From contig UQHH01000009.1 in assembly GCA_900540865.1 (NCBI GenBank), positions 5,527 through 69,526 of the forward strand: a stretch of DNA of 64,000 nt, read 5' to 3'. The stretch comes from an uncultured Oscillospiraceae bacterium. Its GTDB lineage: Bacteria; Bacillota; Clostridia; Oscillospirales; Acutalibacteraceae. Position 1 is the stretch's first letter; each line of letters begins with the position of its first letter. Positions 1 to 8,519 of the stretch are shown piece by piece. Made by a program: the position numbers and the translations under genes. The notes below the pieces were generated by a model. That model saw nothing but the letters and a program-made list of their open reading frames with translations. It was not told the origin of the DNA and did no database searches.

Positions 1-915
1 CACACAGCTCTGCACCGTTAAAAAGGCGTCGCTCAGGGCGCTGCCCACCATAGGGACAAAGCTGCTGATTGCAAAACGCGTGGCGCGCACACCCGCGGAA
101 TCGGCCGCTGTGCCGATGATCGTCTGGAACGTAAGAATGGAAACGAATACGGACATAACAAACGTGAGCACCCATTTCGTCACCTTGGAAAACAGGCCGC
201 AGATGCCTTTTAAATTGATGCGCTGGGAAATGGAGCTTATAACGGAAAGGCCCAGGAAAACATTGAGCAGCGGTACAATCACGTGGGAGGCAATCTGTGT
301 GACCACCTGACCCGCGCCCATCATCAGCGCGTAGTAGGAGGCTCCCGACACGGCCTGTCCCGCCGCAACCATAACGCCCGCCATTACCGGGATATACATC
401 AGCAAAAAGGAGGAGGCCGTTTGGATGATGCCCGCGCTCGTCGCTATGGTTTCGACAATCGGGTAAATCAGCACGCCGCAGATGCAGAGCGTCCCGACCG
501 TCCCGATAATCCCGCCAAGCGGCTTTTCCCCGAAGGAAAGCTTCATACCGTCTACCAAAGCGCACAGAAGCATCAGCGCAAGCACCTTGCCCGTTGCAAA
601 CAGCGGCGAGGCGCTGTTTTGCCCGGCCATATCTAAAATTTTTGACATAACCGCGCCAAAGCTTAAATGATTGAGCTGTTCCCAGCTTGGAGAATCCACG
701 CCTATGTCCTCCATCGATTTTTGGGCGCCCGGCGGAAGCTCGCCGAAGAGCTCGTCCGCCCCACTGTTTTTCAGCTGTTCGTCATATATTTCGTTGATAC
801 CCTGCTCCTTGTCGCGCGGCTGTGTTTCCTCCTCCGCCGCGTGGACGGGCAGGCAGAAAACAAAAAGACAAAGCAAAAAAAGGAGCGGCAATATCCATTT
901 TTTTCTCTGTTCCAT
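1..915 (-). CDS. spoIIIAE: Stage III sporulation protein AE (3' end beyond window)
   Basis: Only the first ~305 residues are visible because the gene runs off the left edge. SpoIIIAE is a polytopic membrane subunit of the SpoIIIA-SpoIIQ channel that links mother cell and forespore after engulfment. The visible part has a basic start and hydrophobic signal (EQRKKWILPLLFLLC) ending in a PVHA cleavage-like site, an acidic soluble stretch, then several membrane segments from about residue 85 onward. It is the fifth gene of spoIIIAA-AB-AC-AD-AE and begins about 30 bases after spoIIIAD. An in-frame ATG at 927 is also possible; AAAGGA touches that codon directly, whereas it sits 12 bases before the ATG at 915, so 915 is preferred with some doubt. 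Confidence 0.93.
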   Translation of the reverse strand, partial: MEQRKKWILPLLFLLCLFVFCLPVHAAEEETQPRDKEQGINEIYDEQLKNSGADELFGELPPGAQKSMEDIGVDSPSWEQLNHLSFGAVMSKILDMAGQNSASPLFATGKVLALMLLCALVDGMKLSFGEKPLGGIIGTVGTLCICGVLIYPIVETIATSAGIIQTASSFLLMYIPVMAGVMVAAGQAVSGASYYALMMGAGQVVTQIASHVIVPLLNVFLGLSVISSISQRINLKGICGLFSKVTKWVLTFVMSVFVSILTFQTIIGTAADSAGVRATRFAISSFVPMVGSALSDAFLTVQSCV

Positions 916-946
916 ACGTTTTACCATTCCTTTATCCGTCTTTCGG

Positions 947-1336
947 TCATCCGCCGATAATTCCAACGGCCGTCTGGGTGATGTCCTCTATCATCGGCAG
1001 GGCAATCAGCACAATCATCAGCTTGCCCGCTAGCTCCACCTTAGAGGCGAGCGCCGACTGCCCGGCGTCCTTGCAAGCGTCTGAAGAAAACTGGCACAGA
1101 AAACAGATGCCGAGCGATTTCAGCAGGATGCCTCCGTATTCCACGGGCATTCCCGCGCGTGTAAGCAGATTGCTCACCTGGTTAAGCGCCGGCGAGATTT
1201 TTGAGAGTATCAGTGCAAAGACGACGACGCCCGCCCCAACCGCGACAAGCATGGAAATCTCTGGATTATATTTTTTCAGCATGACGGAAAGCACCGCCGC
1301 TATGATGACCGCCACGCACAGTCCCAGGATATTCAT
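947..1336 (-). CDS. spoIIIAD: Stage III sporulation protein AD
   Basis: The 129-residue protein is almost wholly hydrophobic, with about four predicted membrane helices (first: ILGLCVAVIIAAVLSVML). It has the length and pattern of SpoIIIAD, a membrane component of the feeding-tube complex made in the mother cell under sigma-E. It lies three bases after the spoIIIAC stop and about 30 bases before spoIIIAE, so translation is probably coupled. Its own Shine-Dalgarno is weak, which fits coupling. Nothing looks truncated. Confidence 0.94.
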   Translation of the reverse strand: MNILGLCVAVIIAAVLSVMLKKYNPEISMLVAVGAGVVVFALILSKISPALNQVSNLLTRAGMPVEYGGILLKSLGICFLCQFSSDACKDAGQSALASKVELAGKLMIVLIALPMIEDITQTAVGIIGG

Positions 1337-1339
1337 GGC

Positions 1340-1534
1340 CTACAGCCCAAACAGCGACTTGATGGTTGAAAACAGGCCGCTTATCTGCTGGACTATCATA
1401 AGCAGTACGACGATTAAACCCGCGAGCGTCGTCATCATCGCCTGCTCCTCCCTGCCGGAGCGTATCAGCACCTGGTTGAGCACGGCGACTATGATGCCGA
1501 TGGCGGCAATTTTAAAAATCAAATCAACGTCCAC
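1340..1534 (-). CDS. spoIIIAC: Stage III sporulation protein AC
   Basis: This 64-residue two-helix membrane protein has the family size and hairpin pattern: a first helix with the sequence FKIAAIGIIVAVLNQVLI, a charged turn SGREEQ, and a second helix rich in Leu/Val. SpoIIIAC and SpoIIIAD are related small membrane subunits of the SpoIIIA channel. The start is GTG at 1534, supported by GGAAGGGG eight bases upstream. It sits between spoIIIAB and spoIIIAD in the canonical order. Confidence 0.94.
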   Translation of the reverse strand: MDVDLIFKIAAIGIIVAVLNQVLIRSGREEQAMMTTLAGLIVVLLMIVQQISGLFSTIKSLFGL

Positions 1535-1552
1535 TGTGTTTTCCCCTTCCTG

Positions 1553-2056
1553 TTACAGAATCAAAAGCGATACGGCCACGCCGGAGAACAGACCGAGCAT
1601 CCGGTAAAGCTTTACCTTCTTTTCTTTTTCCTCGCGCGCCTGCTTGAGCCTTGAGGAAAACATCGTCTTATACAGCTCGCAGTGCATAAGCTGCCCTTCC
1701 ACGTCGGTCGTGCCCAGGCCCTGGCCAAAATCCGTAAGCAGGCGAAAATCCTCCTTTGAAAGCCCCATGCTGTGCGGAAGCTGCATAAGCGCCGTCCGCC
1801 ACGCCTCAAAAAACGGCGCTCCGCTTTCCATTCCCTGCGCGCAGGCCTCCAGCAGCGGCTGTAAAAGCTTTCCGGAGCCTGTGCGAAGGAGCACCGGAAG
1901 GCTGTCGCCGCTAAAACGCATCTGCGTCTGCAAATCTGTCAGAAACCCAACCGCCTGTTCAAAAAAAGAGGCCCGCATGATTACGCGCTGCGATGCCGAC
2001 AGCCCGATTAGCGCTCCTGAAATGATGATGACCGCTACCGACAGTATTCGCAGCAT
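1553..2056 (-). CDS. spoIIIAB: Stage III sporulation protein AB
   Basis: SpoIIIAB is a bitopic protein with an N-terminal membrane helix, a cytoplasmic alpha-helical domain resembling type II secretion GspF, and a C-terminal helix. Here both helices are visible (MLRILSVAVIIISGALIGL and LGLFSGVAVSLLIL), as are family motifs around the middle (LSKEDFRLLTDFGQGLG). The ATG at 2056 is chosen because GGAGG lies nine bases upstream; a GTG at 2095 would add 13 basic residues without a good site. The gene overlaps the 3' end of spoIIIAA by 98 bases, which is longer than usual and is discussed as a finding. Confidence 0.92.
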   Translation of the reverse strand: MLRILSVAVIIISGALIGLSASQRVIMRASFFEQAVGFLTDLQTQMRFSGDSLPVLLRTGSGKLLQPLLEACAQGMESGAPFFEAWRTALMQLPHSMGLSKEDFRLLTDFGQGLGTTDVEGQLMHCELYKTMFSSRLKQAREEKEKKVKLYRMLGLFSGVAVSLLIL

Positions 2057-2999
2057 GAAAAAGCGCCTCCGTTTCGATATATTCCTTAACTTCACCCGGC
2101 TGCTCCCTGCCCTTGAGGAACGCCACGTGCTTAAACGCCCCCGTCTGCAAAAGCCGCCTGCCCTGTACGCGGCTCAAAAGCTCCGCGCGCGTTGAAGCGT
2201 GGATGCTCGCTATCATGGAAACACCGGCGTTCAAGCCTTGTTCAATGGCGCGTACATCGTCGATTGAACCGGCCTCGTCACAAATAATAATTTCCGGCGA
2301 CAGGCAGCGTACCGCCTGTAAAATTCCCTCTCCCTTGCTGTAGCCGTCTAGGATGTCGCTCTGCCCCAAATCATTTTGGTATACGCCCGAGCAGGTTCCG
2401 GCCAGCTCGCCGCGTTCATCGACGACGGCGACTTTTTTCATGTATGTATTGGAAAGCTGGCGGGACAGGTCGCGCAGGAGCGTCGTTTTACCGCACGACG
2501 GCGCGCCGCAGAGCAAAAGTCCGCTGAAATTCCCGTTCATCATTTCCAGCAGCTTATCCGCCGCCCCGCCGATTTGCCGCGCAATCCTGATATTGATGGA
2601 AGAAACGTCGCGGATATTGGAAAGCATACCGTTCTGGTAAACAGCCGTGCCGCACAGTCCCGCGCGGTGTCCGCCCTGCATTGTCAAAAAGCCGTGCTTG
2701 ATTTCATTTTGATGGCTGTAGACGGAATAGCCGCAGATGCTTTGAAACGTATCGGACACATCCTTCGGCGAGACAATCAGCATACCGCTGCCGCAGTAGG
2801 CTGTAACGGGCCTTGACTGCGCCGTCAGGTAATACATGCGGTTGGTGCAGTAAACCGCAAGCGGCCTCCCGCTGCGGATACGAATTTCCTGCGCCTGCTC
2901 CTTAATGCCCTGCGGCAGGCTCATAACCGCCGCGCGCAGGCGGGGGCACAGGCCCTTTGCCGCCATATCGAACCGTTCGGTAAACTGGGTGTCCGCCAT
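1959..2999 (-). CDS. spoIIIAA: Stage III sporulation protein AA, AAA+ ATPase
   Basis: SpoIIIAA is the cytoplasmic ATPase of the SpoIIIA-SpoIIQ channel, related to secretion ATPases of the GspE/VirB11 type. The Walker A motif GAPSCGKTT is at about residues 165-173, a Walker B region (PEIIICDEAG) follows about 75 residues later, and the N-terminal ~150 residues match the family's own domain. GGAGG stands seven bases before the ATG at 2999. At 346 residues it is longer than the roughly 310-330 usual for the family: the last ~33 residues lie in another frame of spoIIIAB and look unlike conserved sequence (HAANTVGSGHHHFRSANRAV). Confidence 0.94.
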   Translation of the reverse strand: MADTQFTERFDMAAKGLCPRLRAAVMSLPQGIKEQAQEIRIRSGRPLAVYCTNRMYYLTAQSRPVTAYCGSGMLIVSPKDVSDTFQSICGYSVYSHQNEIKHGFLTMQGGHRAGLCGTAVYQNGMLSNIRDVSSINIRIARQIGGAADKLLEMMNGNFSGLLLCGAPSCGKTTLLRDLSRQLSNTYMKKVAVVDERGELAGTCSGVYQNDLGQSDILDGYSKGEGILQAVRCLSPEIIICDEAGSIDDVRAIEQGLNAGVSMIASIHASTRAELLSRVQGRRLLQTGAFKHVAFLKGREQPGEVKEYIETEALFHAANTVGSGHHHFRSANRAVGIAARNHAGLFF

Positions 3000-3022
3000 A
3001 CGTCATTCCTCCGTTTTTGGTC

Positions 3023-3051
3023 TTGTCCTTTTCGGGATATTTCATTATATG
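3023..3051 (+). promoter_or_regulatory. Candidate sigma-A promoter for the 35-codon ORF
   Basis: TTGTCC at 3023-3028, a 17-base spacer, and TATATG at 3046-3051 point rightward. A start near 3058 would leave an ~80-base leader. The match to the -10 consensus is only moderate. Confidence 0.4.
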
Positions 3052-3066
3052 GACAGGTCGTCCTGT
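3044..3066 (-). promoter_or_regulatory. Candidate spoIIIA promoter -10 and adjacent small palindrome
   Basis: On the minus strand CATATAAT (3051 to 3044) resembles a sigma-E -10 element (consensus CATACAnT) and lies about 45 bases before the spoIIIAA start. A clear -35 is not visible. Just upstream is ACAGG-TCGT-CCTGT (3053-3066), a 5-bp inverted repeat. The same bases may serve the rightward small gene, so the two promoters would overlap. Confidence 0.35.
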
Positions 3067-3140
3067 TTAGAACAAGACTTCATAGGAAGGCATAAACTTG
3101 CGCCCCCTTCTCTTAGATGTAAGAAAGAGGGAGCGCTTGT

Positions 3141-3248
3141 ATGCTTGTTAAAGCATTCATAAAAAACTTCATCTCAAGCTACCTTTATGTTATTGTGCCT
3201 AAGCGTTTTCGCGGCTTAACTAAAAAAGAAAGTAGGAAAGCCGCCTAA
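3141..3248 (+). CDS. Unrecognised 35-residue basic/hydrophobic peptide
   Basis: This short rightward ORF sits alone between two leftward genes (spoIIIAA and ligA). It starts with ATG preceded by GAGGGAG eight bases upstream, has a hydrophobic first half (AFIKNFISSYLYVIV) and a strongly basic tail (PKRFRGLTKKESRKAA). A factor-independent terminator overlaps its last codons, and a candidate promoter lies ~90 bases upstream. The leader can fold (CGCCCCCTTCTCTTA with TAAGAAAGAGGGAGCG, 3099-3136) so that the Shine-Dalgarno is paired. I do not recognise the family. The shape resembles small membrane-active peptides, including type I toxins and small sporulation proteins, but neither role is shown. 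Confidence 0.55.
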   Translation: MLVKAFIKNFISSYLYVIVPKRFRGLTKKESRKAA

Positions 3249-3263
3249 ATGGCGGCTTTTTTT
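3237..3263 (+). terminator. Intrinsic terminator of the 35-codon ORF
   Basis: AAAGCCGCC, loop TAAAT, GGCGGCTTT, then seven T in total on the plus strand. The left arm contains the last Lys-Ala-Ala codons and the loop begins with the TAA stop, so the gene and terminator overlap. The T-run is on the plus strand only, which argues that a rightward transcript ends here. Confidence 0.8.
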
Positions 3264-3292
3264 ACAAATTTTTCATGGTTTGCCATTAATAA

Positions 3293-3329
3293 AAATCCGG
3301 TTCCCTCTTTTTAAAAGGGAACCGGATTT
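3293..3329 (-). terminator. Terminator after ligA
   Basis: A 13-bp perfect stem (AAATCCGGTTCCC / GGGAACCGGATTT) with an 11-base loop lies 14 bases after the ligA stop and is followed by T-rich sequence on the minus strand. Confidence 0.85.
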
Positions 3330-3342
3330 GATAATTTTTAAT

Positions 3343-5337
<1,995 letters not shown>

Positions 5338-5351
5338 TCATCAAATATCAT

Positions 5352-6305
5352 TTATTTTTGCGGCCGGTACATCCACGGCACGAGCTTCCAGGTCAGCATG
5401 TTCTTCCTGAGTTTATTTGAAGTGCCTTTGCCGGATATGAGCAAATCCTCAAAGCCCTTGAGCTTCACCGTGTTGCGCACCGCGCTGTAGCCGAGCCCTT
5501 CGCGCAGGAGCAGGTCGATACAGTCGAACACGGCCTGAGGAAGCACCTCGTAAGTAAACAGGGCGTTGAGCTTTCTATTATCGGGATACGCCAGAGCGGC
5601 CTCGTCCCTGATGTGCAGCAGCGCCTCCACACGGTCAAAGCATATAATGCCGACCGGCTCTTGTGCCGATGCTAACGGCTCTAATTCCCTGCTGCGCTTC
5701 ATCACGGCATGTGACTGGAAATTCCGGTCGGTTTTGAGCAGCAGCCTGTAGATGAATTCCTCAGCATAGCCGTAACGGCATTTTTCATCGAACGTCAAAT
5801 GGTTATTTGACAGAAAGTCACGCGAAAGCATCACCGCGCCGATGTCGATATTGATGATGTTCTTTACAAGCCCTGTAATGAGCTCCGTTCCCTTGATGGC
5901 GCCGGACTTCAGCGCCGCTACCAGCTTTTCATTGCTGCCGGGCGCGCAGCCGTAAACAAAGTCCGCGTTACTGCGGCTGGCTGTCTGAAAATAATCGGCC
6001 AATAAGCCGGTATAAAGCCTGCGTGGGAATAAAAACGTCACATAACGGCCCGAGGATTTATAAATCCCCGTATTGAGCGCACAGGCAATTCCTGAATCCC
6101 CGTTCTCAACGACAAAACCGCGCAGGCTGTTCATCTTGATTGTTTTGAGCGAGGACAGCATGGTTTTATCCGATGAGCGCATGTCTACGACAATCAGCTC
6201 GAGATTGATACCGTTTGCCTGTTCGGCAATATTTTTTAAAATTGCGGAGATATGCTTATCTATATTTTTTACCGGTATAACGACCGATACATCCACATCA
6301 GGCAA
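5352..6305 (-). CDS. Family 2 glycosyltransferase-like protein
   Basis: The N-terminus has a GT-A fold pattern (VDVSVVIPVKN, then LELIVVDMRSSD, and a GDSGIACALNTGI segment), as in GT2 enzymes that transfer sugars from nucleotide donors. The usual metal-binding DxD is not clear: the matching place reads TFLFPRRLYTG, so activity is uncertain. The C-terminal ~120 residues do not match a family I know. The start is judged to be TTG at 6305, with AAAGGAG eight bases upstream; the longer GTG-started frame (6335) has no ribosome site. It lies 26 bases before ligA and may be cotranscribed with it. Confidence 0.75.
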   Translation of the reverse strand: MPDVDVSVVIPVKNIDKHISAILKNIAEQANGINLELIVVDMRSSDKTMLSSLKTIKMNSLRGFVVENGDSGIACALNTGIYKSSGRYVTFLFPRRLYTGLLADYFQTASRSNADFVYGCAPGSNEKLVAALKSGAIKGTELITGLVKNIINIDIGAVMLSRDFLSNNHLTFDEKCRYGYAEEFIYRLLLKTDRNFQSHAVMKRSRELEPLASAQEPVGIICFDRVEALLHIRDEAALAYPDNRKLNALFTYEVLPQAVFDCIDLLLREGLGYSAVRNTVKLKGFEDLLISGKGTSNKLRKNMLTWKLVPWMYRPQK

Positions 6306-6376
6306 CAAAAGCACTCCTTTATCATTTTGCTCCACAGGCGCGAAATAATAAGCCGGAACGCGCGCCTATGTAAAAT

Positions 6377-6405
6377 AGTTTACCCCCAAATAAAGGTAAA
6401 TTCAA
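6377..6405 (-). promoter_or_regulatory. Sigma-A promoter for the GT2-like gene and ligA
   Basis: On the minus strand TTGAAT (6405-6400), a 17-base spacer and TAAACT (6382-6377). The spacer contains TTTACC and GGTAAA as a 6-bp inverted repeat, which could be an operator. Confidence 0.6.
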
Positions 6406-6630
6406 GAAGAAAATAGAAAAGATACAGAAAAGATACGCTATGCATATTTATACAGCGCTTATGCATGAATGCGATTCTACCATATGTATTCCCTGTTTGG
6501 ATTTTGCAGCTTTAAGATTTATCTCCTGCAAAATCCCAGGAGATAATACAGGCTGTAATCCGCTATTTCTTGGGAAATAATTTACCGTCCGTATAACTTT
6601 TATAGCTGCGCCGACCTCTCCCGCCAATAA
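6406..6630. other. Non-coding gap with one hairpin
   Basis: This AT-rich stretch contains no credible ORF. The only structure is a 9-bp perfect inverted repeat TATCTCCTG (6520-6528) / CAGGAGATA (6537-6545) with an 8-base loop and no T-run on either strand, so it is not a standard terminator. Its role is unknown. Confidence 0.5.
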
Positions 6631-6654
6631 AAAAACGCCCCGTTTCCGGGGCGT
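6631..6654 (-). terminator. Terminator after the HD-domain gene
   Basis: ACGCCCCG / CGGGGCGT with a TTTC loop, followed on the minus strand by seven T. It lies about 15 bases past the HD-domain gene stop and ends the DUF436-GyrI-HD transcript. Confidence 0.88.
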
Positions 6655-6669
6655 AAAATTTGGAGCAAG

Positions 6670-7248
6670 TTATCTTTTTGTAACGGCAGAGGTGTGCTTT
6701 TCCCTGATGTATGTAGATTCCAAATCGGCAAGATGGAGCTTTACCGCTATGGGGTGCTTTTCATAAGCAAGGCTCACGGAGAAGCCGCCGTTGTCGTCGA
6801 ATCCGCCCATATGCCAGCGGATTGCCATCGCCTCGTCAATTTTCAGTCGCATGAAGCGTTCAATTAGAAAGACGGATTTTTCCCCATGGCCGTAAGGAAA
6901 GCTGTCCTCCACGCTGTAATAGGGCTGCTTTTCCCACTGCCCCGTCTCGTCGTTCTTGACGTTGCGGGTCGATACCTTATAAAACTGCGCCTTGCATAAA
7001 TCGTGCAGCAGCGCGCAGATAGCAAAGCTTTCCGGGTTGTCCTTTTCCTCGTCGAAATGCTTTTCCATAAGCACGCGGTACACGCTCAGGCTGTGCATAA
7101 CCAAACCGTTTTCACAGGCGCAATGGTATTTTGTACTGGCGGGCGCCGTAAAAAAATCAGTCTTTTGCAGCCAATCCAAAAGCTCCTTAGAGCCCGGCCG
7201 CTTGATATTTTCCTGATAAATCTCAATAAATTCTTCCTTGTGTCCCAC
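6670..7248 (-). CDS. HD-domain protein
   Basis: The 192-residue protein carries an HD phosphohydrolase signature: an upstream His (ENGLVMHSLSV), the HD pair in ICALLHDLCKAQ, and later histidines in YGHGEKSV and IRWHMGGF. HD proteins are metal-dependent phosphohydrolases or phosphodiesterases acting on nucleotides or nucleic acids; the substrate here is unknown. The start is GTG at 7248 with GGGAG six bases upstream. It is the last gene of an operon with the DUF436 and GyrI-like genes. The operon's purpose is not evident from the sequence. Confidence 0.8.
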   Translation of the reverse strand: MGHKEEFIEIYQENIKRPGSKELLDWLQKTDFFTAPASTKYHCACENGLVMHSLSVYRVLMEKHFDEEKDNPESFAICALLHDLCKAQFYKVSTRNVKNDETGQWEKQPYYSVEDSFPYGHGEKSVFLIERFMRLKIDEAMAIRWHMGGFDDNGGFSVSLAYEKHPIAVKLHLADLESTYIREKHTSAVTKR

Positions 7249-7284
7249 TTGTTGCTCCCTTCTCCGGCAGGTGTTATCTTATCT

Positions 7285-7791
7285 TTATCCCTTTACAGGG
7301 ACATACACGTCCATATACGTTACGCCGTCTTTTTCGTAAACCTCTTCAAATTCAAAGCAGGCGCGGCCCTCGTAATCCGGCATCTCTAGCTTGTTTTCTT
7401 TTATGTAGCACATCAATTCTTGATATGCTCCCGGGATGGTTTTAAACGCGTCGGAAAACGGGTCGGTAATGGTAAGGGCAGCGTAGCGCCCTGTTTCCTG
7501 AAAGGCCAGCTGCGCGCCGCAGCACGCGGGTTCAAAATCCTTTGGGACGACATACGCGCAGACATAGCCGCGCAGCCCAAATTTCTGCGTTTGTTCCTCC
7601 GAAACGAACGGAAAATTCCATCCAATCCGTTTTGGCGTATAGCCCGGATAATCAAGCAGGCCGCTGTTATTTGCCCAGCTTTCCATATAACCGATTACAT
7701 CGTCTTCCGGGTTGGGGCTGATGATGACGTATAGCGCCATACGAAACCCTTCCACTGTTTTTAATGAGATTTCGCTGTAAGTTCCGTTCAT
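7285..7791 (-). CDS. GyrI-like / AraC effector-binding domain protein
   Basis: The 168-residue protein resembles the stand-alone effector-binding (GyrI-like, SHV2) fold that binds small aromatic or lipophilic molecules, as in the C-terminus of BmrR and Rob. Features include the RMALYVII start of the repeat, a FVCAYVVPKDFEP-like strand pair, and the FEEVYEKDGVTYMDVYVPV end that is typical of the family. The start ATG at 7791 has AAAGGAGG nine bases upstream; the upstream in-frame extension overlaps the previous gene. It is 19 bases downstream of the DUF436 gene. The ligand is unknown. Confidence 0.72.
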   Translation of the reverse strand: MNGTYSEISLKTVEGFRMALYVIISPNPEDDVIGYMESWANNSGLLDYPGYTPKRIGWNFPFVSEEQTQKFGLRGYVCAYVVPKDFEPACCGAQLAFQETGRYAALTITDPFSDAFKTIPGAYQELMCYIKENKLEMPDYEGRACFEFEEVYEKDGVTYMDVYVPVKG

Positions 7792-7810
7792 TTTATATGC
7801 CTCCTTTATT

Positions 7811-8362
7811 TTATAAAAGCTCCGGATTATAAACCGCGCGTTCTCCCCCAACGAATTTTGGCCTTGTGCGCGCGCAGATTAAGACTGCCTCCCCGATTTG
7901 CTTGAGCGATACACGCACCGGAACAGCCGTCCTTTTTAAATGCATACCGATGAGTACGCCGCCAATGTCCATGCCCGCGTCCGCCTTGATTTTTTCGACC
8001 ACGCACGCGTCGTCAAATTCTTTGTACGCGGTCGTCGCAAAGGAGCCGCCGGCCTTCGGCTGCGGTACGGCGTTTACAATTGTCAGCCCGAATTTCTGCG
8101 CGCATTCCTTTTCGACGACCAGCGCCCGGTTGAGATGCTCGCAGCATTGGGCGGCAAGGTAAATTCTGTTCTTTTTTAATACCGGATAAAGCCCGCCGAA
8201 CACTGCCTGGGCCGTTTCCACGCTGGAATTGGTACCGAGCCTGCTGCCGCAGATTTCGCTGCTGGAGCAGCCCACGACCAAAAGCGCGCCCTCTTTTATT
8301 TTCGCGGCACCAATAAGCTCTTCCGCCGCTTTTTTTGCCTGGTTTGTAATTTCACGCAGCAT
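7811..8362 (-). CDS. DUF436 / TIGR01440 family protein (YwlG-like)
   Basis: This 183-residue conserved Bacillota protein has the family motifs LVVGCSSSEICGSRLG, CCEHLNRALVVE and GGSFATTAY. The biochemical role of the family is not established. The ATG at 8362 matches the usual family start (LREITNQAKKAAEELI); an in-frame ATG at 8383 is also possible. A strong promoter lies just upstream, and the gene heads a three-gene operon with the GyrI-like and HD genes. Confidence 0.88.
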   Translation of the reverse strand: MLREITNQAKKAAEELIGAAKIKEGALLVVGCSSSEICGSRLGTNSSVETAQAVFGGLYPVLKKNRIYLAAQCCEHLNRALVVEKECAQKFGLTIVNAVPQPKAGGSFATTAYKEFDDACVVEKIKADAGMDIGGVLIGMHLKRTAVPVRVSLKQIGEAVLICARTRPKFVGGERAVYNPELL

Positions 8363-8402
8363 AATATAGTCGCCTCGCTTCATAACATTTGGGATTGCTT
8401 CT

Positions 8403-8431
8403 ATTATACCCCTTACGGCGGTAATAATCAA
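8403..8431 (-). promoter_or_regulatory. Sigma-A promoter for the DUF436 operon
   Basis: TTGATT (8431-8426), 17-base spacer, TATAAT (8408-8403) on the minus strand, placing the start about 35 bases before the ATG at 8362. Confidence 0.85.
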
Positions 8432-8471
8432 ACGGTATGCGCCGAAGAAAAACGTATATTTAACCGTATAT

Positions 8472-8498
8472 GAAAAGGCGCGGCAAAACACCGCGCCT
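8472..8498 (-). terminator. Terminator after ispH-S1
   Basis: AGGCGCGG / CCGCGCCT with a 7-base loop, followed by TTTTC on the minus strand, about 22 bases past the stop of the fusion gene. Confidence 0.8.
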
Positions 8499-8519
8499 AT
8501 AATGGCTTGTTTATTAAGC

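Noticed and set aside
822..1607. A 261-codon rightward frame across spoIIIAC-AD
   Set aside because: It is antisense to spoIIIAC and spoIIIAD, whose families are recognised, and has no plausible composition or start site.
6520..6545. Hairpin TATCTCCTG/CAGGAGATA as a terminator or riboswitch
   Set aside because: No T-run on either strand and no known riboswitch core around it; recorded only as a structure.
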